From contig ONLY01000015.1 in NCBI GenBank assembly GCA_900318775.1, forward strand, positions 1 through 56,055: DNA of 56,055 nucleotides, given 5' to 3'. The notes under the pieces are model-generated. The model was not told the origin of the DNA and did not search any database. It saw only the letters and a program-made list of their open reading frames with translations. The stretch's first letter is position 1. Every line of letters starts with the position of its first letter. Both the position numbers and the translations under genes were made by a program. The DNA comes from an uncultured Prevotellaceae bacterium (lineage in GTDB: Bacteria; Bacteroidota; Bacteroidia; Bacteroidales; Bacteroidaceae). Positions 43,174-53,222 of the stretch are shown here, piece by piece.

Positions 43174-43258
43174 GAATGAGAAAATAGGAATGAGGAATTG
43201 AATGTCATATCCAACAAGGAGTACAAATAACAATTCCTAATTCCTCATTCCTAATTCC
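43171..43258. repeat. Inverted repeat of AGGAAT motifs
   Basis: TAGGAATGAG copies at 43171-43180 and from 43185 face CAATTCCTAATTCCTCATTCC at 43231-43251, giving a stem of at least 13 perfect pairs (TAGGAATGAGGAA/TTCCTCATTCCTA) around about 30 nt. It occupies the whole purC-ubiE gap and may act on messenger stability or partial termination. Confidence 0.7.
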
Positions 43259-43263
43259 TTTGT

Positions 43264-44004
43264 ATGTACAAACAGGAGCAGATAAAGCCTTACGGCGAGG
43301 TAGGTACGAAGCGGGAGCAAGTGGAACAGATGTTTGACAACATCGCCCACTCTTACGACACGCTGAACCACACCCTCAGTTTGGGCGTAGACAAAATTTG
43401 GAGGAACAATGCCATTGACTTTCTGCTCAAAAACAGAACAAGCACGGATAGCGTACTCGACATTGCGACAGGCACTGGCGACTTCGCTATCCGTGCTTTC
43501 TTGAAACTTCATCCCCAAAACGTCGTAGGCATCGACATCAGCGAGGGGATGATGCAGATAGGCCGAAAGAAAGTGGCGAAACTCGGACTCTCCGACAAGA
43601 TTTCCTTCCGAAACGAGGACTGCGCCCATCTTTCCTTTGCCGACAACTCCTTCGATGCCGTCATCTCCGCTTTTGCACTAAGGAACTTCCAAAACCTTGA
43701 CGAATGCCTGAAGGAGATGCACCGCGTCATGAAAGAAGACGGGCATCTGTCTGTAGTGGACCTCTGTGCCCCAGTTTCTTTCCCCATGAAACAACTCTTC
43801 TGGTTCTACAAGAAAGTGGTGATGCCCACCCTCGGCAAACTCCTATCGAAGGACAGCACCGCCTATTCCTATCTGCCCGATACGATGGACGCCGTTCCCC
43901 AAGCGGAACGCATGCAGAGCATCATCCAGCAGGCTGGCTTCCACAACGTAAACTTCAAGCGCCTTGCCTTCGGCATGTGCATCCTCTATACCGCAAAAAA
44001 ATAG
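43264..44004 (+). CDS. ubiE: Demethylmenaquinone methyltransferase (UbiE/MenG)
   Basis: 246 residues. SAM-dependent C-methylation of demethylmenaquinone. Class I methyltransferase motifs: [15 protein letters not shown] (SAM loop), [14 protein letters not shown], then [20 protein letters not shown]. UbiE signatures are [19 protein letters not shown] at the N-terminus and [13 protein letters not shown] near the end. The function fits an anaerobe using menaquinone. It follows purC in a plus-strand run but after a repeat-rich gap. Confidence 0.93.
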   Translation: MYKQEQIKPYGEVGTKREQVEQMFDNIAHSYDTLNHTLSLGVDKIWRNNAIDFLLKNRTSTDSVLDIATGTGDFAIRAFLKLHPQNVVGIDISEGMMQIGRKKVAKLGLSDKISFRNEDCAHLSFADNSFDAVISAFALRNFQNLDECLKEMHRVMKEDGHLSVVDLCAPVSFPMKQLFWFYKKVVMPTLGKLLSKDSTAYSYLPDTMDAVPQAERMQSIIQQAGFHNVNFKRLAFGMCILYTAKK

Positions 44005-44011
44005 TGGAGCC

Positions 44012-45247
44012 ATGAGCGAACCGAATGAGACACACCGCATGGGGAAGCGATGCCAGAAGAAGGACTACCGTTTGTCTGGTGCTTACCACATCACCATCAA
44101 TGTGGCAGAACGACAATGGCATCCGTTGGGACGGGTGGCAGGAAATCTTGACAAGCCTGATGGCGATGCAAATGCACCAAGGGTGGAACTGACAAGCATC
44201 GGAAAGATGGTGGAAGAGGAACTAACGAAAAGCATCACAACACACTATCCCATGATTGAGGTGCAGGATTATGTAGTGATGCCCGAACATTTACACTTCA
44301 TCCTCGTGGTGCACAACAGCATCATCAGTCGAAATGGAAGAGAGACTCACCTGGGGCAAGTCATCGCTGGCTTCAAGAAAGGCTGCAACCGCCGCTATTG
44401 GGAAATGACAGGCATGACAGCCAATGGGCAGCAGGGTGTGACCGCCAATAAGCAGCAAGGCAAACCTGCTGACGCAAGGGCGGAAAGCACAAGCCCCTTG
44501 CGCCATGCGGTTTACCCGCATGGGTTCAAAGTTCCCTCCTCTGGCACCACCAACCGCCCACCCCTCTTCGCCTACGGCTATGTCGATGTGATGCCGCTGC
44601 AACCAGGCCAACTCGAAACCCAACGCCGCTACATCCACAACAACCCGCGCAGCCGCCTCATGCGCACCAGTAATCGCAACCTGCAAAGCCCACAACGAGG
44701 CGGCATCGGCACCGTCCTCAAGCTTCCAGCCCTGAAAGGTTATCTGCAACGCGAATGCGGCACACCCCTCATCGATGAAGACAAATGGGAAAACATCCAA
44801 AATCGGCTGCTCATTAACGATGGGATGGTAACCTGCGACAGCTACGGTAACCGCCAATTACTACAATGCCGCATGCTCCCAGTCGTCTGCCATAGAAAAG
44901 ACAAACACCTATTCACCCAACAAAAACAGCGATGCCTTACAGCTGCATCCGAAGGAGCCATCCTCGTCTCTGCCCGCATAGCTAAAGGCGAACAAGAAAT
45001 TATTGACACAGCCATCCAACAAGGATTCCCTGTCATCACCATCGAAGACAATGGCTTGCCAGACCTCTACCACCCCTCGGAGCGACGCATAGACCTATGT
45101 GCCACTAACAAACTGCTCATCGTCACCCCGTGGCGTTACATTTATCGACATACCCACGAACCCATCTCTGTGGCTGAATGCAAGACTATGAATTGCATTG
45201 TCCAAGCTTTATGCCGTACTAAAGATTCGTGGTGGAAAGAAGAATAG
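44012..45247 (+). CDS. REP-associated tyrosine-transposase-like protein with an extra C-terminal domain
   Basis: 411 residues. Residues about 20-110 and 180-220 form a Y1 transposase (RAYT, IS200-like) domain: YHITINVAERQWHPLGRV, the HUH motif in VVMPEHLHFILVV, and RRYIHNNPRSRL with an aromatic Tyr for catalysis. An insert carries a repeat (TANGQQGVTANKQQG). The C-terminal 170 residues (SEGAILVSARIAKGEQEIID; PVITIEDNGLPDLYHPSERR; LLIVTPWRYIYR) form a separate Rossmann-like domain recalling DprA-type folds. No flanking terminal inverted repeats are seen, so it appears domesticated. It starts 7 bp after ubiE. Confidence 0.75.
   Translation: MSEPNETHRMGKRCQKKDYRLSGAYHITINVAERQWHPLGRVAGNLDKPDGDANAPRVELTSIGKMVEEELTKSITTHYPMIEVQDYVVMPEHLHFILVVHNSIISRNGRETHLGQVIAGFKKGCNRRYWEMTGMTANGQQGVTANKQQGKPADARAESTSPLRHAVYPHGFKVPSSGTTNRPPLFAYGYVDVMPLQPGQLETQRRYIHNNPRSRLMRTSNRNLQSPQRGGIGTVLKLPALKGYLQRECGTPLIDEDKWENIQNRLLINDGMVTCDSYGNRQLLQCRMLPVVCHRKDKHLFTQQKQRCLTAASEGAILVSARIAKGEQEIIDTAIQQGFPVITIEDNGLPDLYHPSERRIDLCATNKLLIVTPWRYIYRHTHEPISVAECKTMNCIVQALCRTKDSWWKEE
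44473..44523. repeat. Two adjacent hairpins inside the RAYT-like gene
   Basis: CGCAAGGG (44473-44480) pairs with CCCTTGCG (44495-44502). Directly after it, CCATGCGG (44503-44510) pairs with CCGCATGG (44516-44523) around TTTAC. Both lie in the part coding for the linker between domains and resemble REP-type palindromes in shape. Confidence 0.55.
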
Positions 45248-45265
45248 GCAAACAATAAAATTGAC

Positions 45266-46396
45266 ATGACAAAGAAGCACTTACTCATCAAAAATACACT
45301 CACAGTATTGCTTACACTCGTCTGCCTTGTAGCGAACGCAACTGTTCCTGACAGCATCAAGCGCAACTTGGAAGACTTTGATTATATAGTCACTTTTACT
45401 GAGGAGAATTATGCCGCTTTTCCAGCTATCATAGAGCAGGGGTATCGAAAAAAATACGAGACGCTGAAGAAACAACTGAGGAAGCAGGTAGCAAAGGGAA
45501 AAGCAAACATAGAAAAAGCGGTTTGCGAATACGCCATCTGGTTCTACAAGAACTTCGATACGCACTATCAGCTTAACAATACGGCATTATGGGAGAGCTA
45601 CGAGCAGCCTGTCCACATCGACTACAAGAAGATGATGGAGTACAACCCACAGCCCGTTTCATGCAAGGTGGATGAGCAGACGTGGTTGGTGCGTGTACCT
45701 TCGTGCGTAGGCAAGAATCCCACAACCGAATGGGTACAGCAGGCTGCCAAAGATTTTCAGAAATCAGGCTGTGAACATCTGATTATCGACGTGAGAGGAA
45801 ATGAAGGAGGCAATACCGACATCTGGAAACCCTTCATTGATATGCTCGTTGACCAACGGCGAGAAGGGACTATTGACAATTTCTTCCGCAACACGAAACA
45901 CAATCAAAGTTTTTGGGAACATGCATTATCTGAGAGTCCCAATAATTCGTACTTTAAGGATTTCCTCAAGCAATGCAAGGACAGTTTAGGAAAGAACGAT
46001 TTTGAGCTATGGACATCGTATGACGCAAGCGAAGTCACTCCCAAACTTTTGCCTAAACGAGCCGCCATCCTTGTTGACAACGGCACATGCAGCGCAGGAG
46101 AAAGCTTGATTCAGCTATACGTCAAAGGAGTTAGCAGCCGCACGAAGGTCTATGGCAAGGAAAGAACCTTCGGTGCTGACCTAACGGGCAATGTTTACTA
46201 TACAATATTTCCCAATGCCGACATCTATTTGACCTATCCCACCTGCATCAAGCAAAAAGAGTTTTTGGAACATCACGTCTTTGGGGCAAATGGCATCGCT
46301 CCCGATGTACGCATCACCCTCCCATATCCAAAGCGTCTCACCGACAACATCGACGAGTGGGTGCTGTGGGTGGCAGATGATTTGAAAAAACAATAA
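45266..46396 (+). CDS. S41 family peptidase, secreted
   Basis: 376 residues. Signal peptide (LTVLLTLVCLVANA). A helical N-terminal region (about 30-110), then the S41 core: LIIDVRGNEGGNTDIW and the nucleophile Ser in DNGTCSAGESLIQLYVKG. The following GKERTFGADL lacks the Lys of CtpA-type enzymes, as in other SAGE-type S41 members (tricorn-like). It ends NGIAPDVRITLPYPKR. It is probably a periplasmic protease, unlike the S41-like protein at 15398, which has lost the Ser. aroE follows after 14 bp. Confidence 0.85.
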   Translation: MTKKHLLIKNTLTVLLTLVCLVANATVPDSIKRNLEDFDYIVTFTEENYAAFPAIIEQGYRKKYETLKKQLRKQVAKGKANIEKAVCEYAIWFYKNFDTHYQLNNTALWESYEQPVHIDYKKMMEYNPQPVSCKVDEQTWLVRVPSCVGKNPTTEWVQQAAKDFQKSGCEHLIIDVRGNEGGNTDIWKPFIDMLVDQRREGTIDNFFRNTKHNQSFWEHALSESPNNSYFKDFLKQCKDSLGKNDFELWTSYDASEVTPKLLPKRAAILVDNGTCSAGESLIQLYVKGVSSRTKVYGKERTFGADLTGNVYYTIFPNADIYLTYPTCIKQKEFLEHHVFGANGIAPDVRITLPYPKRLTDNIDEWVLWVADDLKKQ

Positions 46397-46410
46397 TAAA
46401 CAACAAAATA

Positions 46411-47175
46411 ATGAACACATACGGATTGATTGGCTACCCATTGGGACATTCCTTTTCTCGCAAATTCTTCACGGAGAAATTTGCGAAAGAGGGGATTGAT
46501 GCCCAGTATTTGAATTTCGAAATTCCAAGCATCGAGGAATTTCCCAACATCATCAAGAACAACCCAACGTTGAAGGGCCTAAACGTGACCATTCCTTATA
46601 AGCAGCAGGTGATGCAGTATCTGGATGACATCAGCGAGGAAGCAAAGGCGATTGGTGCGGTGAATGTGGTGAAAGTGGAGCACTTGCCCGGTTTCGGCGG
46701 GAAAGTAGCGAAAGACGTAAAGCTGACAGGACACAACAGCGATGTAATTGGCTTTGTGGAAAGCATCAAACCTTTGCTGAAGCCTCATCACAAGAAGGCG
46801 CTTATACTCGGAACAGGAGGCGCATCGAAAGCCATTCGTTATGGATTGGAAAAGAAGTTAGGAATGGAAACGCTGTTTGTGAGCAGAAGTGCACGAAAGG
46901 GAATGATTACTTATGAGGAGGTGACAGATGAGGTGTTGAGGGAGTATGAAGTGATTGTCAACTGCTCACCCGTAGGCATGTATCCGCATATGGACGAGTG
47001 CCCTGCCCTCCCCTACGGATTCATGAGCGAGAACCACCTTCTTTACGACCTCGTGTACAATCCGGAAGAAACGCTGTTCATGAAAAAAGGCGCCACAATG
47101 GGCGCCTCTGTAAAGAACGGACACGAGATGCTTATTCGTCAGGCGTTGGCGTCGTGGACGAAGTGGAATCAGTAG
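46411..47175 (+). CDS. aroE: Shikimate dehydrogenase
   Basis: 254 residues. NADPH-dependent reduction of 3-dehydroshikimate. Substrate site GYPLGHSFSRKFFTEKF and NVTIPYKQQVM with the catalytic Lys, the Asp in TGHNSDVIGF, and the dinucleotide loop ILGTGGASKAIRYG. The C-terminal 14 codons overlap the 3' end of the convergent PBP1A gene by 44 bp. Confidence 0.94.
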   Translation: MNTYGLIGYPLGHSFSRKFFTEKFAKEGIDAQYLNFEIPSIEEFPNIIKNNPTLKGLNVTIPYKQQVMQYLDDISEEAKAIGAVNVVKVEHLPGFGGKVAKDVKLTGHNSDVIGFVESIKPLLKPHHKKALILGTGGASKAIRYGLEKKLGMETLFVSRSARKGMITYEEVTDEVLREYEVIVNCSPVGMYPHMDECPALPYGFMSENHLLYDLVYNPEETLFMKKGATMGASVKNGHEMLIRQALASWTKWNQ

Positions 47176-49501
47176 AAGCTGCAGGACGCGACACATAGAC
47201 CGAAGCCCCGATGTATGTGTCACGAGGAATCTCCTCCTTTGCCGTTGGATACTTTCCATGATATTGCGGGAAGCGTTTATCGGCCAGCACCTTATCCATA
47301 AAATAGCCAAAGATAGGCAGAGCCGTGCGGCTGCCCTGTCCGAGTGCGCCTGTGCGGAAGTGGATACACCGGTATTCACCTCCAACCCATGCACCACCAA
47401 CAAGTCCAGGCGCACATCCCACGAACCAAGCATCGGAGTGATTGCTGGACGTACCCGTCTTGCCACCCAGTTCTGTGTCGTAGCAGTGTATATACTCCCA
47501 CAGCGCCTGCGTCGTGCCGCCAGGCTCATGCATGCCCGCATACAGCAAGCGCTGAAGGTAGAATGCGGTCTTGTAACGGATAACCGCTTTAGCAGCCGCT
47601 TCATCTCGCTCACAATCATAAATGACATCGCCATTACGGTCCACCACCTTCGTCACCAGGATAGGCTTGCGCTGCATACCGTCATTCATCGCTGTGCAGT
47701 AGGCATTCACCAGTTCCAACAGCGTAACGTCTGACGAGCCCAGCGCCAAAGCCGGAGTCGGGTCGAGCGGACTCTGAATGCCCATGCGATGCGCCATGTC
47801 CACCACGTTCTCAATACCAGTATCCTGTCCCAGCTTGACGGCAATCGTATTGACCGACTGAGCGAAAGCAGACTTCAGCGGCATATTGGCTCCAGTGCAG
47901 TAGCCATTCGCGTTATGAGGCGTCCAGGTGACAAAGCGCTGAGGGTCATGCGGATCAGGCACCTGAATAGAGATGAGCTTATCTTGATATCGCGTGGTAG
48001 GCGTGATTTCATCATCGTGTTCAAAGGCCGACGCATACACAAAGAGCTTGAACGTAGAACCCGGCTGGCGCATCGCCGTCACCTTATCGTATTTCCAACT
48101 GTCGAAATCGATGTCGCCGACCCATGCGCGCACATAACTCGTCTGTGGCTCCATCGCCACAAAACCGCAATGCATAAAACGCACCATGTATCGGATAGAG
48201 TCCATTGTGCTCATTTCCTTCTCCACCCAACGAGTGGGGCTGTTGTAGTCAAACACCTTGACCCGATGGGGCTGATTCAGGTAGTAAGTGATAGAGTCTG
48301 CATTCTCTCCAAAGCGGGCTGCTAACTGCTTGTAGTGCTCGCTGCGCTTGGCAATGTCCTCAATGAAATCAGCAATCTCCTGTCCATGCTCATCGCGCCA
48401 GGGAGACTGGCTGCCCCAATGCTGATTGAACCGCTGCTGGATGGTGCGCATCTGCTTCTGTACTGCCTGTTCGGCATAGCGTTGCATGCGGGTGTCGATA
48501 GTCGTGTATATTTTCAAGCCATCGGAATAGAGGTCCACATCATTCTCCTTGCACCAGTCCTCCAGATAATCCTTGATAGCCTCACGGAAATACTGGGCAG
48601 AGCCGTCATAAGACTTCTCCACATTATAGTTCAGGTCTATCGGGAGCTGCACCAGCGAATCGAGTTCGCTGCGCGTCAGTTTCTGGTGGGTGTACATATT
48701 GTTCAGCACTACATTGCGGCGTGCCAAACTATTGTTAGGATTCACCTTCGGGTTGTAGGTGGTAGTAGCCTTCAGCAATCCCACCAATACAGCAGCCTGC
48801 TCAGCTGTCAGGTTTTGCGGAGTGGTCTTGAAGTAGGTCTTTGCAGCCGTCTTAATGCCAAACGCGTTGCTGCCAAAATCCACCGTGTTTAGATAGAGCG
48901 TGAGGATGTCCTGCTTGCTGTACATGTTCTCAATCTTGATGGCAGTAATCCACTCTTTCGACTTCATCACCAAGATGCCAAGTCCTGGCACCTTGCCCAA
49001 CACGCCCGTTGAGTACTGGGAACGAATCTTGAATAGGTTCTTCACCAGCTGTTGGGTGATGGTGCTGGCGCCACGTGGATTACCCTTCACGATATCTTTA
49101 AACGCTGAGAACAGCCCTTGATAATCGATGCCATGATGCTGATAGAATCGCTCATCTTCCGTAGAGATAAGCGCATCAATCACATAGGGCGATATCTCGT
49201 CGAACTTCACCGGCGAGCGGTTCTCATTAAAGAACTTGCCCACCAGGACACTATCTGCGCTATAGACGTAGGAAGCCTCGTTGGTGATAGGATTCTGAAT
49301 GACGTCCATTGCAGGAGAGACACCAAAGAGATACAAGAAATTGAGGTCAACGGCACCCAGATAAAGAAAGAAAAGGATGAATGTCGAAGCGATGGGAGTC
49401 ATCACTTTCTGATACCAACGACCTCGATATTGGCTTGTATACCATTGCCAAGCCTGACGCATATAGATGCGCGCTCTATTCCATATTAATTTCATGCTCA
49501 A
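47132..49501 (-). CDS. mrcA: Penicillin-binding protein 1A (bifunctional)
   Basis: 789 residues. One membrane anchor ([20 protein letters not shown], about 36-55). GT51 transglycosylase domain (about 85-260) with catalytic Glu in [14 protein letters not shown] and [12 protein letters not shown]. Transpeptidase domain: Ser nucleophile in [16 protein letters not shown] motif in [13 protein letters not shown] and [17 protein letters not shown]. The C-terminus is a Thr/Ser-rich tail. Builds and crosslinks peptidoglycan. It starts inside the 3' end of miaA (26-bp overlap) and converges on aroE. Confidence 0.95.
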   Translation of the reverse strand: MSMKLIWNRARIYMRQAWQWYTSQYRGRWYQKVMTPIASTFILFFLYLGAVDLNFLYLFGVSPAMDVIQNPITNEASYVYSADSVLVGKFFNENRSPVKFDEISPYVIDALISTEDERFYQHHGIDYQGLFSAFKDIVKGNPRGASTITQQLVKNLFKIRSQYSTGVLGKVPGLGILVMKSKEWITAIKIENMYSKQDILTLYLNTVDFGSNAFGIKTAAKTYFKTTPQNLTAEQAAVLVGLLKATTTYNPKVNPNNSLARRNVVLNNMYTHQKLTRSELDSLVQLPIDLNYNVEKSYDGSAQYFREAIKDYLEDWCKENDVDLYSDGLKIYTTIDTRMQRYAEQAVQKQMRTIQQRFNQHWGSQSPWRDEHGQEIADFIEDIAKRSEHYKQLAARFGENADSITYYLNQPHRVKVFDYNSPTRWVEKEMSTMDSIRYMVRFMHCGFVAMEPQTSYVRAWVGDIDFDSWKYDKVTAMRQPGSTFKLFVYASAFEHDDEITPTTRYQDKLISIQVPDPHDPQRFVTWTPHNANGYCTGANMPLKSAFAQSVNTIAVKLGQDTGIENVVDMAHRMGIQSPLDPTPALALGSSDVTLLELVNAYCTAMNDGMQRKPILVTKVVDRNGDVIYDCERDEAAAKAVIRYKTAFYLQRLLYAGMHEPGGTTQALWEYIHCYDTELGGKTGTSSNHSDAWFVGCAPGLVGGAWVGGEYRCIHFRTGALGQGSRTALPIFGYFMDKVLADKRFPQYHGKYPTAKEEIPRDTYIGASVYVSRPAASTDSTSSTTPTPDE

Positions 49502-50393
49502 TTACTTTTAGCATTTCCGAAACATTCATTTTATCTGCATCCAGCCAATGGATATTGGCATCATGCTGATACCACGTCATCTGCTTCTTAGCATAGACCC
49601 TCGTGTTTTTCTTGATGCGCTCCACTGCCATAGGCAATTCCCATGCTCCATCTATCACCTTAAAGAGTTCTTTATAGCCCACGGTATTAAGCGCATTCAG
49701 ATGGCGAAGAGGATAGACACGCCGTGCCTCATCCATCAGTCCGTGCAACATCATCAGGTCCACACGGGCGTTGATGCGTTCAAAAAGATGCTCGCGCTCG
49801 CGACGCAAGCCAAACTGAAGAATGCGGAAAGGTCGTTGCTTGTAGGTGTTCGTGCGGAACGACGTGTATGTCTTTCCTGTCATGTAGCAGATTTCTAAGG
49901 CATGAATCACCCGCTTATGATTCTTTTTATCCACTAAATCATAATACTGAGGATCCATCAGCTTCAGCTCTTCAAGCAGGGGTTCCAGTCCTTCCTGTTC
50001 AAAGCGCCGCTTGAGAAGGTTCCTCGTTTCGTCATCCACAGTAGGGATATCATCTATTCCCTTTGTCACTGCATCAATATACATCATACTTCCTCCGGAA
50101 AGGACTATTGTATCATGCTTTTGGAAAAGGTCGTTCAGCAAAGCCAGCACTTCCTTTTCGTATTCGGCTGCGCTATAGTAGGCATCCAGCGGCAAGGTGT
50201 GAACAAAATAGTGCTTCACACGTGCCAAATCCTCATCGGTTGGTGCAGCGGTTCCTATCGCAATGTCGCGGTAGATTTGCCGTGAATCGGCATTGAGCAC
50301 GGGGCTTCCAAGCAGTTCTGCCAATTGCAGGCTCAGTTCGGTCTTACCTACTCCCGTTGGCCCTAACAGCACAACTAGAGTCTTACAATTCAT
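49476..50393 (-). CDS. miaA: tRNA dimethylallyltransferase
   Basis: 305 residues from the ATG at 50393 ([17 protein letters not shown]); an earlier ATG at 50414 would overlap the upstream gene more. Adds the isopentenyl group to A37 of tRNAs reading UNN codons. P-loop [30 protein letters not shown] with the family Asp, [11 protein letters not shown] and the [12 protein letters not shown] swivel-domain motif. It overlaps the pRiA4b-like gene by 11 bp. Confidence 0.95.
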   Translation of the reverse strand: MNCKTLVVLLGPTGVGKTELSLQLAELLGSPVLNADSRQIYRDIAIGTAAPTDEDLARVKHYFVHTLPLDAYYSAAEYEKEVLALLNDLFQKHDTIVLSGGSMMYIDAVTKGIDDIPTVDDETRNLLKRRFEQEGLEPLLEELKLMDPQYYDLVDKKNHKRVIHALEICYMTGKTYTSFRTNTYKQRPFRILQFGLRREREHLFERINARVDLMMLHGLMDEARRVYPLRHLNALNTVGYKELFKVIDGAWELPMAVERIKKNTRVYAKKQMTWYQHDANIHWLDADKMNVSEMLKVIEHEINME

Positions 50394-50922
50394 CACTGAT
50401 GTCAAACCCTTCAAGGTCTATCTCGCTGCTATCAATTTCATCGCCAAACATCGTGCCGTCGTCCATCACGGAAGTAGTATCCGCAATGGGATTGCGCGCA
50501 AACATCTCGTCAAAGTCGAGCGTCTGTGCAGGAGGCTCGCCCATCGAGCGTGTCACCTTGCCTGCCTCGAGGTTCTTGCCCGTCTTTATTTCAGACAACT
50601 CAATGAAAAATACTCGGTCGGCCAGCGGGTCGAAAGTATAGAGCAAGTGCTGCTTCTCGTCCTCAAGGAACTCATTTAGCTCTGTCTCGCTCATGATATA
50701 GGAATCCTCGTCGGCATCCGTGTCCATCTCTTGCAGAGTAATTTCCTGCCCCTTCTCCCATCCGTTCTCGCAGATAGTAAACGAAGTCAACTGATTGTCC
50801 TCATACCCGCACGCAGTGAGAATCGTCTTGTGCAGGTCGAGGAATGTGGCGTCAGCGTCCATTTGGATTTCGCGCATGAAGCCATCCACCTCGTCGGAGA
50901 TGATGGTGAATCTGTAAACCAT
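50383..50922 (-). CDS. pRiA4b ORF-3-like protein
   Basis: 179 residues. The sequence [20 protein letters not shown] through [20 protein letters not shown] matches the plasmid pRiA4b ORF-3-like family (seen also as an IS1096 passenger), a beta-grasp-like fold of unknown function. The C-terminal 60 residues are acidic and probably disordered ([15 protein letters not shown]-type). Located between lpxA and miaA with overlap to the latter; this position seems stable in Bacteroidales, so it is not a mobile element here. Confidence 0.85.
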   Translation of the reverse strand: MVYRFTIISDEVDGFMREIQMDADATFLDLHKTILTACGYEDNQLTSFTICENGWEKGQEITLQEMDTDADEDSYIMSETELNEFLEDEKQHLLYTFDPLADRVFFIELSEIKTGKNLEAGKVTRSMGEPPAQTLDFDEMFARNPIADTTSVMDDGTMFGDEIDSSEIDLEGFDISDEL

Positions 50923-50947
50923 AACGATGAGTTACAAAAAAGTTGAA

Positions 50948-51721
50948 TTACCTGATAATGCCACGTTCCGACTTAGAAACGAAGTCGATGATGTATTCAA
51001 TCTCCTTGCTCATAGGCACCTCCTTGCGGATAGCCTCAATAGCCTCGTTGACGGTGAGGTTGCATTGGTAGATGAGCCGGTAAGCGTGTGTGATATTGTC
51101 AATGACATCACGTGAGAAGCCACGACGGCGCAAGCCGATGATGTTCAGGCCCGCATACTCAACAGGCTCGCGTCCTGCCATCACAAAGGGAGGAATGTCC
51201 TTGCTGGTGCGTGTGCCGCCTTGCACCATCACGTAGCCACCGATGCGGCAGAACTGGTGCACCAACACCACAGCAGAGATGATGGCGTTGTCGTCCACAA
51301 TCACTTCGCCAGCCAACTTCGTGGAGTTGCCCATGATGATGCCGCTGCCGAAGACGCAGTCGTGGGCGATATGCGCATTCTCCATGATGAGGTTGTTGCT
51401 GCCCACCACGGTCTTTCCCTTGCTGGCTGTGCCGCGGTGAATTGTGACATTCTCGCGAATCTTATTGTTGTTGCCGATTTCGACAGTAGTATCTTCGCCC
51501 TTGAACTTCAAATCTTGTGGCACAGCACCAATCACAGCGCCGGGGAAGAGCGTGTTTCCGCTACCCATTCGTGTACCCGACAACAGCGTCACACTGTTCA
51601 TCAGCACGTTGTTATCGCCTATGACCACGTTTTTATCAACAAAGCAAAAAGGACCAATCTCACAATTCTCTCCAATCGTAGCAGAAGGATCGATGAAAGC
51701 TAAAGGACTAATCTTCGACAT
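50948..51721 (-). CDS. lpxA: UDP-N-acetylglucosamine O-acyltransferase
   Basis: 257 residues. First acylation of lipid A synthesis. A left-handed beta-helix of hexapeptide repeats (PLAFIDPSATIGENCEIGPF; NNVLMNSVTLLSGTRMGSGN) with catalytic His in NLIMENAHIAHDCVFG. The helical C-terminal domain begins IIGLRRRGFSRDVIDNI. 12 bp after lpxC/fabZ in a lipid A operon. Confidence 0.95.
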   Translation of the reverse strand: MSKISPLAFIDPSATIGENCEIGPFCFVDKNVVIGDNNVLMNSVTLLSGTRMGSGNTLFPGAVIGAVPQDLKFKGEDTTVEIGNNNKIRENVTIHRGTASKGKTVVGSNNLIMENAHIAHDCVFGSGIIMGNSTKLAGEVIVDDNAIISAVVLVHQFCRIGGYVMVQGGTRTSKDIPPFVMAGREPVEYAGLNIIGLRRRGFSRDVIDNITHAYRLIYQCNLTVNEAIEAIRKEVPMSKEIEYIIDFVSKSERGIIR

Positions 51722-51733
51722 ATATATTCTTCT

Positions 51734-53116
51734 TTATTTATTCTTAACAATTTGTGCTGTAAACTCTGCTTCGGCCGCAACTGTCTCACCCACAAACACG
51801 AGACCTGACATTGTGGCGATGCCGCGACGCAATGGTCCCATCATCTTGACTTTGAAGATGAGGGTATCGCCTGGAACCACCTTGCGGCGGAACTTCACAT
51901 TGTCTATCTTCATGAAGTAAGTAGACCAGCGCTCAGGCTCTTCCACATTGCTCAGCACCAGCAGTCCTCCGGCCTGCGCCATTGCCTCCACGATGAGTAC
52001 GCCCGGCATCACGGGTTCCTGAGGGAAGTGGCCTGTAAAGAAAGGCTCGTTGCTGGTCACGTTCTTTACGGCTACAATCTCCGTGTCATCCACAGCTATC
52101 ACCTTATCCACCAGCTGCATAGGATAACGGTGAGGGAGCAGATGGCGGATTTTGTTCACATCCATCAGCGGCTCGTTGTTGGGGTTATATTCAGGGCACT
52201 GCACTTCGTGCTTCTTGATATCCTTCTTGATAGCGCGCGCGAACTTATTATTTATGGTGTGTCCGGGCTTAGTGGCGATGATGCGCCCTCTGATGGGCTT
52301 GCCCACCAAGGCGAGGTCGCCGATGATGTCCAGCAACTTGTGGCGTGCAGTCTCGTTGTCCCATGCCAGTGGCTTGTGGTTGATGTATCCCAGCTTCGTT
52401 GCGTCCATGTGAGGGATGCCCAGCGTATCAGCCAGCTTGTCGTAGCGCTCCTGTGGCAACTCGCGCTCATAAATCACGATGGCATTGTCTAGATCGCCGC
52501 CCTTGATGAGGCCCAAATTCAGCAGAGGCTCAATCTCGCGCACAAACACGAAGGTGCGTGCAGAGGCTATCTCCGTAGGGAAATCTGCGATGTTATCGAG
52601 GTTGGCAAACTGGTTGTCTAGAATTTTCGAATCAAAAGAGATTTGAGCGTTCACACAGAAGTGGTCATCTGGCAGAAGAATCAGGTGCTCGCCATTCTCG
52701 CCCACAATCTCCATCTTCTGCTTCACCACATAGTAGTCCTTCTTGGCCTCCTGCTCTTGCAGGCCCACTCTCTGAATCTCCTCCACAAAGGGCATAGCAC
52801 TGCCGTCAAGGATAGGCATTTCAGGACCATCGAGCTGAATGAGACAGTTGTCGATGCCGCTTGCGTAGAGCGCAGCCATCGCGTGCTCAATCGTGCTAAT
52901 CTTGATGTCGCCCTTCACAAGAACGGTGCCACGCTGTGTGTCACCGACCAAGTCAGCATTGCAGTCAATGATGGGCTGACCTTCTATATCTGTGCGTTGA
53001 ATCTTGTATCCGTGGTTCTCCTCAGCAGGAGTAAACACAGCCGTAATGAACTGGCCTGTGTGCAAACCTTTACCTTTCAGCGTAAACGCCTCTTTCAGGG
53101 TTTGTTGTTTCTGCAT
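51734..53116 (-). CDS. lpxC-fabZ: Fused LpxC deacetylase / FabZ dehydratase
   Basis: 460 residues from the ATG at 53116 (MQKQQTLKEAFTLKGKGLHT). LpxC part (about 1-305): the zinc His in ISTIEHAMAALYASGIDNC, LDGSAMPFVE, and KLLDIIGDLALVGKPIRGR with further zinc ligands. FabZ part (about 320-460): LLPHRYPMQLVDKV and the catalytic His in FTGHFPQEPVMPGVLIVEAMAQAGG. The fusion joins the committed lipid A step with a fatty acid dehydratase and is typical of Bacteroidetes. A longer frame to 53212 crosses a repeat-rich gap and is not used. Confidence 0.95.
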   Translation of the reverse strand: MQKQQTLKEAFTLKGKGLHTGQFITAVFTPAEENHGYKIQRTDIEGQPIIDCNADLVGDTQRGTVLVKGDIKISTIEHAMAALYASGIDNCLIQLDGPEMPILDGSAMPFVEEIQRVGLQEQEAKKDYYVVKQKMEIVGENGEHLILLPDDHFCVNAQISFDSKILDNQFANLDNIADFPTEIASARTFVFVREIEPLLNLGLIKGGDLDNAIVIYERELPQERYDKLADTLGIPHMDATKLGYINHKPLAWDNETARHKLLDIIGDLALVGKPIRGRIIATKPGHTINNKFARAIKKDIKKHEVQCPEYNPNNEPLMDVNKIRHLLPHRYPMQLVDKVIAVDDTEIVAVKNVTSNEPFFTGHFPQEPVMPGVLIVEAMAQAGGLLVLSNVEEPERWSTYFMKIDNVKFRRKVVPGDTLIFKVKMMGPLRRGIATMSGLVFVGETVAAEAEFTAQIVKNK

Positions 53117-53222
53117 TTTTTCAATTGACTGTTGACAGTTGACAGTTGATAGCCATTGACCATCTGCGTCTTCCTTCAACCTTTCTATTATAGTTATTAA
53201 AAAATTTATCAAATCTCACCTC

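Noticed and set aside
43964-44011. Earlier start for the RAYT-like gene
   Set aside because: It would overlap ubiE in another frame; the ATG at 44012 follows the ubiE stop by 7 bp.
50383-50922. Mobile-element passenger gene
   Set aside because: The family name derives from a plasmid and IS1096, but here it overlaps miaA and lies within a housekeeping run with no element ends.
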